From: Oscillospiraceae bacterium
GTDB lineage: Bacteria > Bacillota > Clostridia > Oscillospirales > Oscillospiraceae
DNA length: 64,000 bases
Assembly: GCA_018265835.1 (NCBI GenBank)
Contig: JABLYK010000002.1
Coordinates: 48,779-112,778, forward strand
Direction of reading: 5' to 3'
Of the stretch, positions 8,801 through 16,397 are shown one piece after another; the first letter of the stretch is position 1, and the number at the start of each line of letters is the position of its first letter. The notes beneath the pieces are model-generated. The model did no database searches. It worked only from the letters and a program-made list of their open reading frames with translations, and had not been told where the DNA came from. Made by a program: the position numbers and the translations under genes.

Positions 8801-9509
8801 GAATCTTTCCAAATCCTTTGGAGACCATCTCGTTCTGGATGATGTGTCCGAGCATGTCAGCCCGGGCGAAAATGTCGTCATCATCGGGCCTTCCGGCTCC
8901 GGAAAATCGACCTTCCTGCGCTGCCTGAATCTGCTGGAGACGCCAAGCGCCGGCACCATCACCTTTGACGGTACGGTCATTACGGATCCCAAGGTCAATG
9001 TCGATCAGATGCGCCGCCAGATGGGTATGGTGTTCCAGCATTTCAACCTGTTTCCGAATATGACGGTGCGCAAAAATATTACGCTTGCGCCGGTGCACAC
9101 CAAGCTGATGACGCAGGCCGAGGCGGACGCCGAGGCGGATAAGCTGCTGACCCGCGTCGGCCTTGCAGATCGCGGAGAGAGCTATCCTTCTGCGCTTTCC
9201 GGCGGCCAGAAGCAGCGTATCGCAATCGTTCGGGCGCTTGCCATGCATCCGAAGGTGATGCTCTTTGACGAGCCAACCTCCGCGCTGGACCCCGAAATGG
9301 TCGGCGAGGTGCTGGACGTTATGAAAGAACTGGCCGAGGAGGGCATGACGATGGTCGTCGTCACGCACGAGATGGGCTTTGCCCGCGAAGTGGGCGACCG
9401 CGTGCTGTTCATGGATGGAGGCAAGATTGCAGAGTCCGGCACGCCGCAGCAGATCTTTGAGCATCCACAGAGCGCGCGTTTGCAGGATTTTCTCGCCAAG
9501 GTTCTCTGA
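8787..9509 (+). CDS. Amino-acid ABC transporter ATPase, GlnQ type
   Basis: A 240-aa ATP-binding subunit that powers the importer. It has Walker A GPSGSGKST (about 34-42), the Q-loop region MGMVFQHFNLFPNMTV, the signature SGGQKQR (about 138-144) and Walker B VMLFDEPTSALDPE (about 154-167), then the switch histidine in VVTHEMGFA. The start is GTG 8787, inside the end of the permease gene, with GGGAGG 10 bases upstream. The open frame extends to 8655, but the added residues are just the permease read in another frame. Length and motifs match GlnQ/HisP/ArtP. Confidence 0.94.
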   Translation: MIDVKNLSKSFGDHLVLDDVSEHVSPGENVVIIGPSGSGKSTFLRCLNLLETPSAGTITFDGTVITDPKVNVDQMRRQMGMVFQHFNLFPNMTVRKNITLAPVHTKLMTQAEADAEADKLLTRVGLADRGESYPSALSGGQKQRIAIVRALAMHPKVMLFDEPTSALDPEMVGEVLDVMKELAEEGMTMVVVTHEMGFAREVGDRVLFMDGGKIAESGTPQQIFEHPQSARLQDFLAKVL

Positions 9510-9526
9510 TCCGATTGCAAATTTTA

Positions 9527-9556
9527 CTGCGCAGCCATTTGGCTGCGCAGTTTTTC
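9527..9556 (+). terminator. Terminator of the ABC operon
   Basis: A perfect 10-bp stem (9527-9536 with 9541-9550), loop ATTT, followed by TTTTTC. Confidence 0.88.
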
Positions 9557-9606
9557 TATGGACAAATCAGAAAAAACGGCGCACAATGGTACGGAGGTGA
9601 ACCCAT

Positions 9607-10449
9607 ATGCCGGAACTGACCTGCCCCGTCTGCGGCCAGACGCTGCAGCGGACGGACAAGACCCTGCGCTGCGCCGCGGGGCACTGCTATGACCTTGCAC
9701 GACAAGGTTATGTAAACCTGCTGCGCTCCAAGCAGTCCAAATCCAAGCGCCACGGCGACGATAAGCGCATGGTGCACGCGCGGACTGCGTTTCTGAATCT
9801 GGGGTATTATGATATCCTGCGCGACGCGGTGGCGGAGGCTGCCTGCCGCTGTACGCGGGGTGACGCGGACGTGCTCGACGTCGGCTGCGGCGAGGGATAC
9901 TATACCGCTGCTGTGCTTCAGGCGCTTGCGCAGCAGGGGGGGCGCGTAAGCGTCTGCGGCATGGACATTTCGCGCGACGCGCTGATGGAAGCGCACCGGC
10001 GGGAGCCGCGATTGCAGCTTGCCGTGGCGAGCGTCAACCATCTCCCGGTTGCAGATGCGTCCTGCAATCTGCTGCTGAATCTGTTCGCACCGCACGACGC
10101 GGCGGAGTTTGCGCGCGTCCTGCGCCCGGGCGGTGCGCTGCTGCGGGCGATCCCGCTGGAGCGTCACCTGTGGGAGCTGAAGCAGGCGGTGTATGACGTG
10201 CCGTATGAAAACAAGCCGGCGGACCCGGCGCTGCCGGGGTTCACGCTCGTACAGCAGCAGACCCTGCGCACGCGCATCACGCTCACAACGCCGGATGCGG
10301 TGCAAAATCTCTTCCTCATGACGCCGTACTATTATAAAACCAGCGCCCGCGATCAGGAAAAGCTCCAGAAGCTTGACCATCTTGAGACAGAGATCGCGTT
10401 TGGCCTGCTGGAATACCGCAAAAAAGAAGCAACGTTAGCACTCTGGTAA
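9607..10449 (+). CDS. rlmA: 23S rRNA (guanine-N1)-methyltransferase, RlmA family
   Basis: A 280-aa SAM-dependent methyltransferase. The N terminus has the zinc-binding pattern of RlmA/TlrB enzymes (CPVCGQTL...LRCAAGHCYDLARQGYVNLL, residues 6-38). These enzymes methylate a guanine in helix 35 of 23S rRNA; the G745 and G748 types cannot be separated here. Motif I of the Rossmann methyltransferase fold is DVLDVGCGEGYY (about 90-101), and the post-I region is VCGMDISRDAL. GGAGGTGA is well placed before the ATG. The last codons overlap the CIRCE operator of the next gene. Confidence 0.87.
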   Translation: MPELTCPVCGQTLQRTDKTLRCAAGHCYDLARQGYVNLLRSKQSKSKRHGDDKRMVHARTAFLNLGYYDILRDAVAEAACRCTRGDADVLDVGCGEGYYTAAVLQALAQQGGRVSVCGMDISRDALMEAHRREPRLQLAVASVNHLPVADASCNLLLNLFAPHDAAEFARVLRPGGALLRAIPLERHLWELKQAVYDVPYENKPADPALPGFTLVQQQTLRTRITLTTPDAVQNLFLMTPYYYKTSARDQEKLQKLDHLETEIAFGLLEYRKKEATLALW

Positions 10450-10461
10450 AAAGAGTGCTAA
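10435..10461 (+). promoter_or_regulatory. CIRCE operator (HrcA-binding site)
   Basis: An exact consensus CIRCE element: TTAGCACTC, nine bases, GAGTGCTAA. In Gram-positive bacteria HrcA binds this element and represses heat-shock genes. It lies 136 bases before the Hsp20 gene and overlaps the stop codon of the methyltransferase gene. Confidence 0.95.
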
Positions 10462-10596
10462 CGTTTACATTTTGTTCATGAATTGTACTTTAATTATTCA
10501 TTATTGTAGGGTAATTTATATATTGTAAAGAGCGAAACAAATAAATGTTCGGCTCAAGAAAATTTATTACCGTATCATATTTAGGAGGAATATAAA

Positions 10597-11034
10597 ATGT
10601 TCGAAATTATGCCTTTTGACCGCAGAAGTTATCGTATGAGCACCTATAACCCGTTCCGCGAGATGCAGGAAATGGAGAAGCGCTTCTGGGGCGACAGCGT
10701 CAGCAACAGCTTCAGAACCGATATCACTGAAACCAATGACGCCTACAAGCTGGAGGCGGATCTGCCCGGCTTCAAGAAGGAAGACATCAAGGTTGATATT
10801 GACGACGACATTCTCGTCATCAAGGCCGAGCACAGCGAGGACAAGGATGAAAAGAACGACAACGGCGATTACATCCGCCGCGAGCGCTACTACGGATCCT
10901 ACACCCGCAGCTTCAATGTCTCTGAGATCAACGTGGACGGCATCACCGCTGCGTATGAAAACGGCGTCCTGACGCTGACCATGCCGAAGAAGGCGCCGGT
11001 CAAGCCGGAATCCAAGCATCTGGAAATCATGTAA
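10597..11034 (+). CDS. Hsp20/alpha-crystallin small heat-shock protein
   Basis: A 145-aa ATP-independent holdase chaperone. The alpha-crystallin domain spans about residues 38-130: TDITETNDAYKLEADLPGF at its start, DDILVIKAEH, and the diagnostic AYENGVLTLTMPK near its end. A short C-terminal tail follows. The N-terminal arm holds YNPFREMQEMEKRF. TAGGAGGAA precedes the ATG. The perfect CIRCE element upstream indicates repression by HrcA, as in several Clostridia where hsp18/20 genes are in the HrcA regulon. It is monocistronic and ends at the convergent terminator at 11110-11138. Confidence 0.95.
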   Translation: MFEIMPFDRRSYRMSTYNPFREMQEMEKRFWGDSVSNSFRTDITETNDAYKLEADLPGFKKEDIKVDIDDDILVIKAEHSEDKDEKNDNGDYIRRERYYGSYTRSFNVSEINVDGITAAYENGVLTLTMPKKAPVKPESKHLEIM

Positions 11035-11109
11035 GTCCGAAAAGCTTTCTTTCAAGTTGTTTTCCCTTTTCAAGTCTCTCATCCATCCCTTTCTCCCCCC
11101 AAACTGAAA

Positions 11110-11138
11110 AGCCCACCCGCCGCTTGGCGGGTGGGCTT
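11110..11138. terminator. Bidirectional terminator
   Basis: A perfect 12-bp stem (11110-11121 with 11127-11138) between the convergent hsp20 and helix-turn-helix genes, with A and T runs on either side. Confidence 0.88.
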
Positions 11139-11341
11139 TAAGCATCCCGGTGGAATTCCGCAACCTCGTACAGCTCGCAGTCCAGCAGCGTGCACAAATC
11201 GGACAGCGTGTTTGTAGACACCGACAGATTCTTTTTCAGCCGCTGTACCGTGCTGCCGCTGATCTTATATTTTTCGCGCAAGGTATACGTTGTAACGCCT
11301 TTTTTCTTCATGGTTTCCCAAAGCGGCGTGTAGACGATCAA
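11138..11341 (-). CDS. Small Cro/C1-type helix-turn-helix protein
   Basis: A 67-aa DNA-binding protein that is almost entirely one XRE/Cro-type domain (HTH_26 group). The tri-helical pattern is visible: WETMKKKGVTTYTLREKYKISGSTVQRLKKNLSVSTNTLSDLCTLLDC, with ISGSTVQRLKKN as the recognition helix. Proteins of this size are usually solitary regulators in Firmicutes. A purine-rich ribosome site (AGGAGGGA) precedes the ATG. Its target is unknown; divergence from the small gene at 11445 makes autoregulation in that gap possible. Confidence 0.8.
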   Translation of the reverse strand: MIVYTPLWETMKKKGVTTYTLREKYKISGSTVQRLKKNLSVSTNTLSDLCTLLDCELYEVAEFHRDA

Positions 11342-11444
11342 AAAAATCCCTCCTCAAGCTTGCATAATCCCATTATGTTCGTTATAATGGGCATACACTA
11401 TGCTCTAATATTGGGCAGCCGGAGCGCTTGGGGGAGTGATTTGT

Positions 11445-11606
11445 ATGCCGGATTATAAGCAAATGTACCGTGCACTGTTCAGAGCAACTACGGAAGCAAT
11501 TGAACTGCTGCAGCGGGCACAGATCCAAGCGGAGGAGATTTACCTGCCGTCGGAAGCGCAGGTCATTCCGCTCATCCAGCCGGGGCGCGACGAGCGGGAA
11601 GAATAA
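11445..11606 (+). CDS. Small hypothetical protein (53 aa)
   Basis: A short open frame with a convincing ribosome site (GGGGGAG, 8 bases upstream of the ATG). The product begins MPDYKQMYRALFRATTEAI and looks like one amphipathic helix (ALFRATTEAIELLQRAQIQAEE) followed by a proline-containing tail rich in charged residues. I know similar small helical proteins from gut Clostridia but no function. It is divergent from the helix-turn-helix gene at 11138-11341. Confidence 0.6.
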   Translation: MPDYKQMYRALFRATTEAIELLQRAQIQAEEIYLPSEAQVIPLIQPGRDEREE

Positions 11607-11699
11607 ACGGAATCTGTCTTCTGCTTGTTGAAATGATTGAATTTTTAGCAGCCGGACAAACGATGCTTTGGCCAATCTCCAGAAAAATCATTTACCTGC

Positions 11700-11728
11700 T
11701 TGACAAACGCCGGCGATCGGCGTACACT
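11700..11728 (+). promoter_or_regulatory. Promoter of the T-box leader
   Basis: TTGACA (11700-11705), exactly 17 bp, TACACT (11723-11728). Transcription would begin close to 11735. Confidence 0.7.
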
Positions 11729-11734
11729 TGCGCC

Positions 11735-12039
11735 AAGTTCAAAAGAACGAAACCGTAGATGCAGATGAGTACGCAGGACGCGTCTTTCCCAGAGAGCTGC
11801 CGGTGGTGCGAGTGCAGCAGAGACAACCCTGCCGAATGGACTGCGGAGGGCGGACGAGGCGCCGAAAGGCGGTAAAATCCGACGGGCTTTTCCCCCGTTA
11901 TTGAGGAAAGACGCGTGTTTGCGCGTCATGAGCGGGCGAGCTTTTCGCCAATTTGGGTGGCACCGCAGAAGTTTTCAGACTTTTGTCCCAAAGAACCATT
12001 TTTGATTTGGGTTCTTTCGTGGGGACAAAGGTCTTTTTT
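11735..12039 (+). ncRNA. T-box riboswitch, tryptophan specifier
   Basis: A tRNA-sensing leader before the tryptophan synthase gene. Stem I shows the AGAGAGCTGCCGGTGGTGCGAG-type distal region. The likely specifier codon UGG is at 11837-11839 (context GAA-UGG-ACU). The T-box sequence with GGGTGGCACCGC lies at about 11955-11968, and its UGGC bulge would pair with the GCCA end of tRNA-Trp. The 13-bp terminator stem (11977-11989 with 12022-12034) is followed by a T run to 12039. Uncharged tRNA-Trp should favour read-through. The 5' end is estimated from the promoter. Confidence 0.88.
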
Positions 12040-12079
12040 GTTGCCCGGAAAGAGCCGCGACTGAAAGGAGAACTGCACC

Positions 12080-13462
12080 ATGGCAACCGAAAAAATCCCT
12101 TACAAAATCTATCTTTCTGAAGACGAGCTGCCGCGCACCTGGTACAACGTCCGCGCCGACATGAAGAGCAAACCGGCCCCGCTGCTGAACCCTGCCACCG
12201 GCGAGCCGATGGGCTTTGACGATCTGCGCCCCGTGTTCTGCGACGAGCTGATCCGGCAGGAGCTGGACAATGACACCCGCGAGATCCCCATCCCGCAGGA
12301 GATCCGCGATTTCTACAAAATGTACCGACCGGCGCCGCTGGTGCGCGCCTACTGTCTGGAGGAAAAGCTCCAGACCCCGGCGAAGATTTATTACAAGTTT
12401 GAGGGCAACAACACCTCCGGCTCGCACAAGCTCAACAGCGCCATCGCGCAGGCGTATTACGCCAAGCAGCAGGGGCTCAAGGGCGTCACGACCGAGACCG
12501 GCGCCGGCCAGTGGGGCACGGCGCTGTCCATGGCCTGCGCGTATCTGGGCCTGGACTGCAAGGTGTTTATGGTCAAGTGCTCCTATGAGCAGAAGCCCTT
12601 CCGCCGCGAGGTGATGCGCACGTATGGCGCGTCCGTCACGCCCAGCCCGTCCATGGAGACGGCGGTCGGCCGGAAGATCCTTGCCGAGCACCCCGGCACA
12701 ACCGGCTCGCTCGGCTGCGCCATCAGCGAGGCCGTGGAGGTCGCCACGTCCACCCCCGGCTACCGCTATGTGCTCGGCAGCGTACTCAATCAGGTGCTGC
12801 TGCACCAGTCCATCATTGGCGTCGAGGCCAAGACCGCGCTGGACAAATACGGTGTCGTGCCGGACATCATCATCGGCTGCGCCGGCGGCGGCAGCAATCT
12901 CGGCGGCCTGATTTCCCCGTTCATGGGCGAGAAGCTGCGCGGCGAGCGGGACTATCAGTTCATCGCTGTGGAACCCAAGTCCTGCCCGAGCTTTACGCGG
13001 GGCCAATATGCCTACGACTTCTGCGACACCGGCATGATCTGCCCGCTTGCGAAGATGTACACACTCGGCAGCAGCTTCATCCCGTCTGCGGATCACGCCG
13101 GCGGCCTGCGCTTCCACGGTATGAGCTCGGTCCTCTCGCAGCTCTACCACGACGGCTACATGGAGGCCCGTGCCGTGGAACAGACGAAGGTGTTCGAGGC
13201 GGCGGAGCAGTTCGCCCGCGTTGAGGGCATCCTGCCCGCGCCGGAGTCCAGCCACGCCATCCGCGTCGCCATCGACGAGGCGCTGAAGTGCAAGGAAACC
13301 GGCGAGGAAAAGACCATTCTCTTCGGCCTGACCGGCACCGGCTATTTCGATATGTTTGCCTACGAGAAGTTCCACAACGGCGAGATGAACAATTACATCC
13401 CCAGCGACGAGGAACTGGCGGCGAGCTTCGCCCGCCTGCCGAAAGTTCCCGGTCAGGAATAA
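12080..13462 (+). CDS. trpB: Tryptophan synthase beta chain, TrpB2 type
   Basis: A 460-aa PLP enzyme that condenses indole with serine to tryptophan. It is longer than the ordinary TrpB (about 400 aa) and has the extended N terminus typical of the TrpB2 branch (YKIYLSEDELPRTWYNVRAD). The PLP lysine lies in NNTSGSHKLNSAIAQ (about residues 110-124). TETGAGQWGTALS carries the catalytic Glu region, and GCAGGGSNLGG binds the phosphate. No trpA or other trp gene is adjacent. It may therefore salvage free indole, which is inference. Tryptophan supply controls it through the T-box leader. AAAGGAG precedes the ATG. Confidence 0.93.
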   Translation: MATEKIPYKIYLSEDELPRTWYNVRADMKSKPAPLLNPATGEPMGFDDLRPVFCDELIRQELDNDTREIPIPQEIRDFYKMYRPAPLVRAYCLEEKLQTPAKIYYKFEGNNTSGSHKLNSAIAQAYYAKQQGLKGVTTETGAGQWGTALSMACAYLGLDCKVFMVKCSYEQKPFRREVMRTYGASVTPSPSMETAVGRKILAEHPGTTGSLGCAISEAVEVATSTPGYRYVLGSVLNQVLLHQSIIGVEAKTALDKYGVVPDIIIGCAGGGSNLGGLISPFMGEKLRGERDYQFIAVEPKSCPSFTRGQYAYDFCDTGMICPLAKMYTLGSSFIPSADHAGGLRFHGMSSVLSQLYHDGYMEARAVEQTKVFEAAEQFARVEGILPAPESSHAIRVAIDEALKCKETGEEKTILFGLTGTGYFDMFAYEKFHNGEMNNYIPSDEELAASFARLPKVPGQE

Positions 13463-13481
13463 AAGTTTGTCCCATAACGAA

Positions 13482-13508
13482 ACCGCCAACCGATCATCGG
13501 TTGGCGGT
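13482..13508 (+). terminator. Terminator after trpB
   Basis: A perfect 13-bp stem around base 13495 (13482-13494 with 13496-13508), followed by TT. A second perfect hairpin follows at 13516-13544. Confidence 0.8.
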
Positions 13509-13515
13509 TTTGAGA

Positions 13516-13862
13516 CTGTCAAAAAAGCTTTGCTTTTTTGACAGAAGGGAAAGCGGCCTGCGGCAGCGCACGCGCCAGAGGCGCGCACGTTTGCAGGCCG
13601 AGCAGTATTTTCTCCGCCGCACATGACGTCAAAACGGGCGCATTCCGTTTCGCTTCCGCCGTTGGCGGAAGCTTCACATCCATTTCCCCGTTTTTCCTCA
13701 TCAAATCCGAAACATGGTTTCGGATTTGAAAGGAAGAAGGCGGGAACGGACAAGGTGAATTGCCGCGCAGCGGCAAGAGAGGGTGGTCTGGACCATATGG
13801 AATTTTCTCTTTTGAGAAAATGGAATGGAGTGAGCGTTTTCTGACGCCGCCGCTCCGGCGGC
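13516..13862. repeat. Hairpin-rich intergenic spacer
   Basis: About 450 bases between trpB and feoA hold no gene I can support. Instead there is a string of perfect inverted repeats: 13516-13528 with 13532-13544; 13554-13561 with 13593-13600; 13652-13660 with 13664-13672; 13701-13713 with 13717-13729; 13803-13809 with 13814-13820; and a GC-rich one at about 13846-13862. A minus-strand frame runs through, but it has no ribosome site or recognisable domain. Confidence 0.6.
13701..13729. repeat. Inverted repeat, family member 1
   Basis: A 13-bp perfect stem with a 3-base loop whose core reads CAAATCCGAAAC / GTTTCGGATTTG. The same core ends the thioredoxin reductase gene (16399-16425), and a related one lies in the tRNA region (63514-63547). 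Confidence 0.65.
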
Positions 13863-13962
13863 GAAACGCTACGAGATTTTTTGCACGCGGTTGCGGCTTC
13901 GTTCACCATTCCCGCACGCACGGAATACGCTGAAAATAGCGAAAGGAAAGGGTGTCGATGTG

Positions 13963-14199
13963 ATGAGCCAGCAGCTTTGTCTGAATGATATCTGTCCGGG
14001 ACAGCACGCGAGAGTCTGCGCGCTGTGCGCCGAGGGGGCGATGCGCCGCCGCCTGCTCGATATCGGGCTGATTGAAAATACCGAGGTCACCTGCGTGGGG
14101 CGCAGCCCAGGCGGCGACCCGGCCGCGTTTCTGATCCGCGGGGCGGTGATTGCCCTGCGGCGCGCGGACTGCAAAAAGATCCTCGTGTGCAGACAGTGA
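13963..14199 (+). CDS. feoA: FeoA ferrous iron transport accessory protein
   Basis: A 78-aa SH3-like cytosolic protein that supports FeoB. It has the family features: LNDICPGQHARVCALCAEGAMRRRLLDIGLIENTEV, with the conserved (M/R)RRLLD(I/L)G(L/I) segment, then GDPAAFLIRGAVIALRRADCKKILV. I chose the ATG at 13963, with GAAAGGAAAGGG upstream; an adjacent GTG at 13960 is possible. The gene lies 13 bases upstream of feoB in one operon. No clear Fur box was found. Confidence 0.9.
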   Translation: MSQQLCLNDICPGQHARVCALCAEGAMRRRLLDIGLIENTEVTCVGRSPGGDPAAFLIRGAVIALRRADCKKILVCRQ

Positions 14200-14212
14200 C
14201 CGGAGGCGTAAC

Positions 14213-16354
14213 ATGGGTTTGACGAATCGAAGCGTCGGCGCGCATGCGGTGGACACGGGGCTTGTCATTGAAAAACAGACGCCGGAGGAGCGTGTCATTG
14301 CGCTTGCGGGCAATCCCAATGTGGGCAAAAGTACCGTGTTCAATGCGCTCACCGGCATGAATCAGCACACCGGGAACTGGCCGGGGAAAACCGTCTCAAA
14401 CGCGCAGGGCTACTGCCGCACAAAGCGGCATTCGTATGTCATGGTGGATATTCCGGGCACATACTCGCTCATGGCGCACTCGGCAGAGGAGGAGGTCGCA
14501 CGCAACTTTCTCTGCTTCGGCGGGGCGGACGCGGTGGTCGTCGTGTGCGACGCGACGTGTCTGGAGCGGAATCTGAATCTCGTGCTGCAGACGCTGGAGA
14601 TCACGCCGAATGTGGTTGTGTGTGTGAATCTGATGGACGAAGCGCGGCGCAAGCGCATCCGCATCGACCTCGGCGCGCTCTCCCGGCGGCTGGGTGTGCC
14701 GGTCGTAAGCACTGTCGCGCGCAAAAAAAAGAGCCTCTCGGCGCTGACGGAAACGCTCGACCGCCTGTCGGACGGCGCGCCGACGCGCCCGGCAGCCGTG
14801 CGTTATCCGGAGCCGGTGGAGCAGGCGATCGCCGCCGTGGAGCCGCTGGTGCGCGCACGGGTAGGCGGGCGGCTGCCCAGCCGCTGGCTGAGCCTGCAGC
14901 TGCTCGACCCCGACGAAGCGCTGCTCTCTGAGGTGGACCGCTTTCTGGGCTGTGCCTTTTCCGGGGATGCCGTGCTGGAGCATGCGCTCGCATCTGTGCG
15001 GGAAAGCCTGCTGTGTCAGGGCATTGACAGCGAACGGCTAAAGGATATGATCGTTTCCGCGCTCGTGGGTGAGGCAGAGTCGGTATGTACGGCTGCTGTC
15101 CGGTGCGATCGGGAAACCTACGGCGTGTTTGACCAGCGGCTCGACCGCCTGCTCACCAGCCGTGCGACCGGTTATCCGGTCATGCTGCTTCTGCTGGCGT
15201 TCATATTGTGGCTCACAATCGTGGGCGCGAACTACCCGTCGCAGTTGCTTTCCGACGCGCTCTTTTGGGTGCAGGAGCGGCTCACGGAGCTGTTTCACGC
15301 ACTCGGCGCGCCGGAGTGGCTGCACGGGGCGCTGGTGCTCGGCGTCTATCGGGTGCTGGCGTGGGTCGTGTCCGTCATGCTGCCGCCGATGGCGATCTTC
15401 TTTCCGCTGTTCACGCTGCTGGAGGACGCGGGCTATCTGCCGCGCGTGGCGTATAATCTCGATAAGCCCTTCCAGAGCTGCTGTGCGTGCGGCAAACAGG
15501 CGCTTACGATGTGCATGGGATTCGGCTGCAACGCGGCGGGCGTCGTCGGCTGCCGCATCATTGACTCCGAGCGCGAGCGGCTGCTCGCCATTCTGACGAA
15601 CTGCTTTGTGCCGTGCAACGGCCGGTTTCCCACGCTGATCGCACTGTTGACGATGTTTTTCGTCGGTGCGGCGGGCGGCGCGGCGGCGTCGCTGTGGTCG
15701 GCGCTGCTGCTCACTGGTGTGATTTTGTTCGGCGTGCTCGTCTCGTTCGGCGTGACGAAGCTGCTGTCCAAAACTGTGCTCAGGGGCGTGCCGTCGTCCT
15801 TCACGCTGGAGCTGCCGCCGTACCGCCGGCCGCAGGTCGGCAGCGTGATCGTGCGCTCCATTCTGGACCGGACACTGTTTGTGCTCGGTCGGGCGGCGGC
15901 GGTTGCGGCGCCGGCGGGGCTGGTCATCTGGCTGCTTGCGAACGTGACGGCGGGGGAGGTGAGCCTGCTCGACCACTGTGCGGCGTTCCTTGACCCGTTC
16001 GCGCGGCTGATGGGGCTGGACGGCGTGATCCTGCTCGCGTTTATCCTTGGCTTCCCGGCGAACGAGATCGTGATCCCGCTCATCATCATGACCTACCTGT
16101 CGCAAGGCAGCCTTCTGGAGCTGGGCAGTCTCGCAGAGCTGCGCGCGCTGTTCGTCGAGCACGGCTGGACGTGGATCACCGCCGGGAGCGCGATGCTCTT
16201 TACGCTGCTGCATTGGCCGTGCTCCACGACGGTGCTTACCATCCGCAAGGAGACCGGGAGCTGGAAGTGGACGGCACTGGCGGTGGCAATCCCGACCGCG
16301 ATTGGTGTTTGTGCGTGTATGCTGTTTAACGGTGTGGCGCATCTGCTGACCTAG
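14213..16354 (+). CDS. feoB: Ferrous iron transporter FeoB
   Basis: A 713-aa membrane Fe(II) transporter with an N-terminal G domain. G1 is GNPNVGKST (about 33-41), G3 DIPGTYSL, G4 NLMD. A helical regulatory region then leads to about nine or ten transmembrane segments from about residue 310. Conserved gate and cysteine segments are present (CCACGKQALTMCMGFGCNAAGV and TNCFVPCNGRFPTL). The length is at the normal end of the family. ATG 14213 has CGGAGG 7 bases upstream. It follows feoA directly. The gene ends in TAG, showing that TAG is an ordinary stop here. Confidence 0.94.
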   Translation: MGLTNRSVGAHAVDTGLVIEKQTPEERVIALAGNPNVGKSTVFNALTGMNQHTGNWPGKTVSNAQGYCRTKRHSYVMVDIPGTYSLMAHSAEEEVARNFLCFGGADAVVVVCDATCLERNLNLVLQTLEITPNVVVCVNLMDEARRKRIRIDLGALSRRLGVPVVSTVARKKKSLSALTETLDRLSDGAPTRPAAVRYPEPVEQAIAAVEPLVRARVGGRLPSRWLSLQLLDPDEALLSEVDRFLGCAFSGDAVLEHALASVRESLLCQGIDSERLKDMIVSALVGEAESVCTAAVRCDRETYGVFDQRLDRLLTSRATGYPVMLLLLAFILWLTIVGANYPSQLLSDALFWVQERLTELFHALGAPEWLHGALVLGVYRVLAWVVSVMLPPMAIFFPLFTLLEDAGYLPRVAYNLDKPFQSCCACGKQALTMCMGFGCNAAGVVGCRIIDSERERLLAILTNCFVPCNGRFPTLIALLTMFFVGAAGGAAASLWSALLLTGVILFGVLVSFGVTKLLSKTVLRGVPSSFTLELPPYRRPQVGSVIVRSILDRTLFVLGRAAAVAAPAGLVIWLLANVTAGEVSLLDHCAAFLDPFARLMGLDGVILLAFILGFPANEIVIPLIIMTYLSQGSLLELGSLAELRALFVEHGWTWITAGSAMLFTLLHWPCSTTVLTIRKETGSWKWTALAVAIPTAIGVCACMLFNGVAHLLT

Positions 16355-16397
16355 GTGAGAACCGGCGCGTTCCGCGTCTATTTCCCGGTTCTTCCCT

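Noticed and set aside
13516..13862. CRISPR array
   Set aside because: The repeats are inverted, unequal in length and unevenly spaced. There are no direct repeats with uniform spacers and no cas genes.
11975..13921. 648-codon minus-strand frame across trpB and the spacer
   Set aside because: It is antisense to a clear TrpB2 gene and the T-box terminator. The product is low-complexity with no family resemblance.
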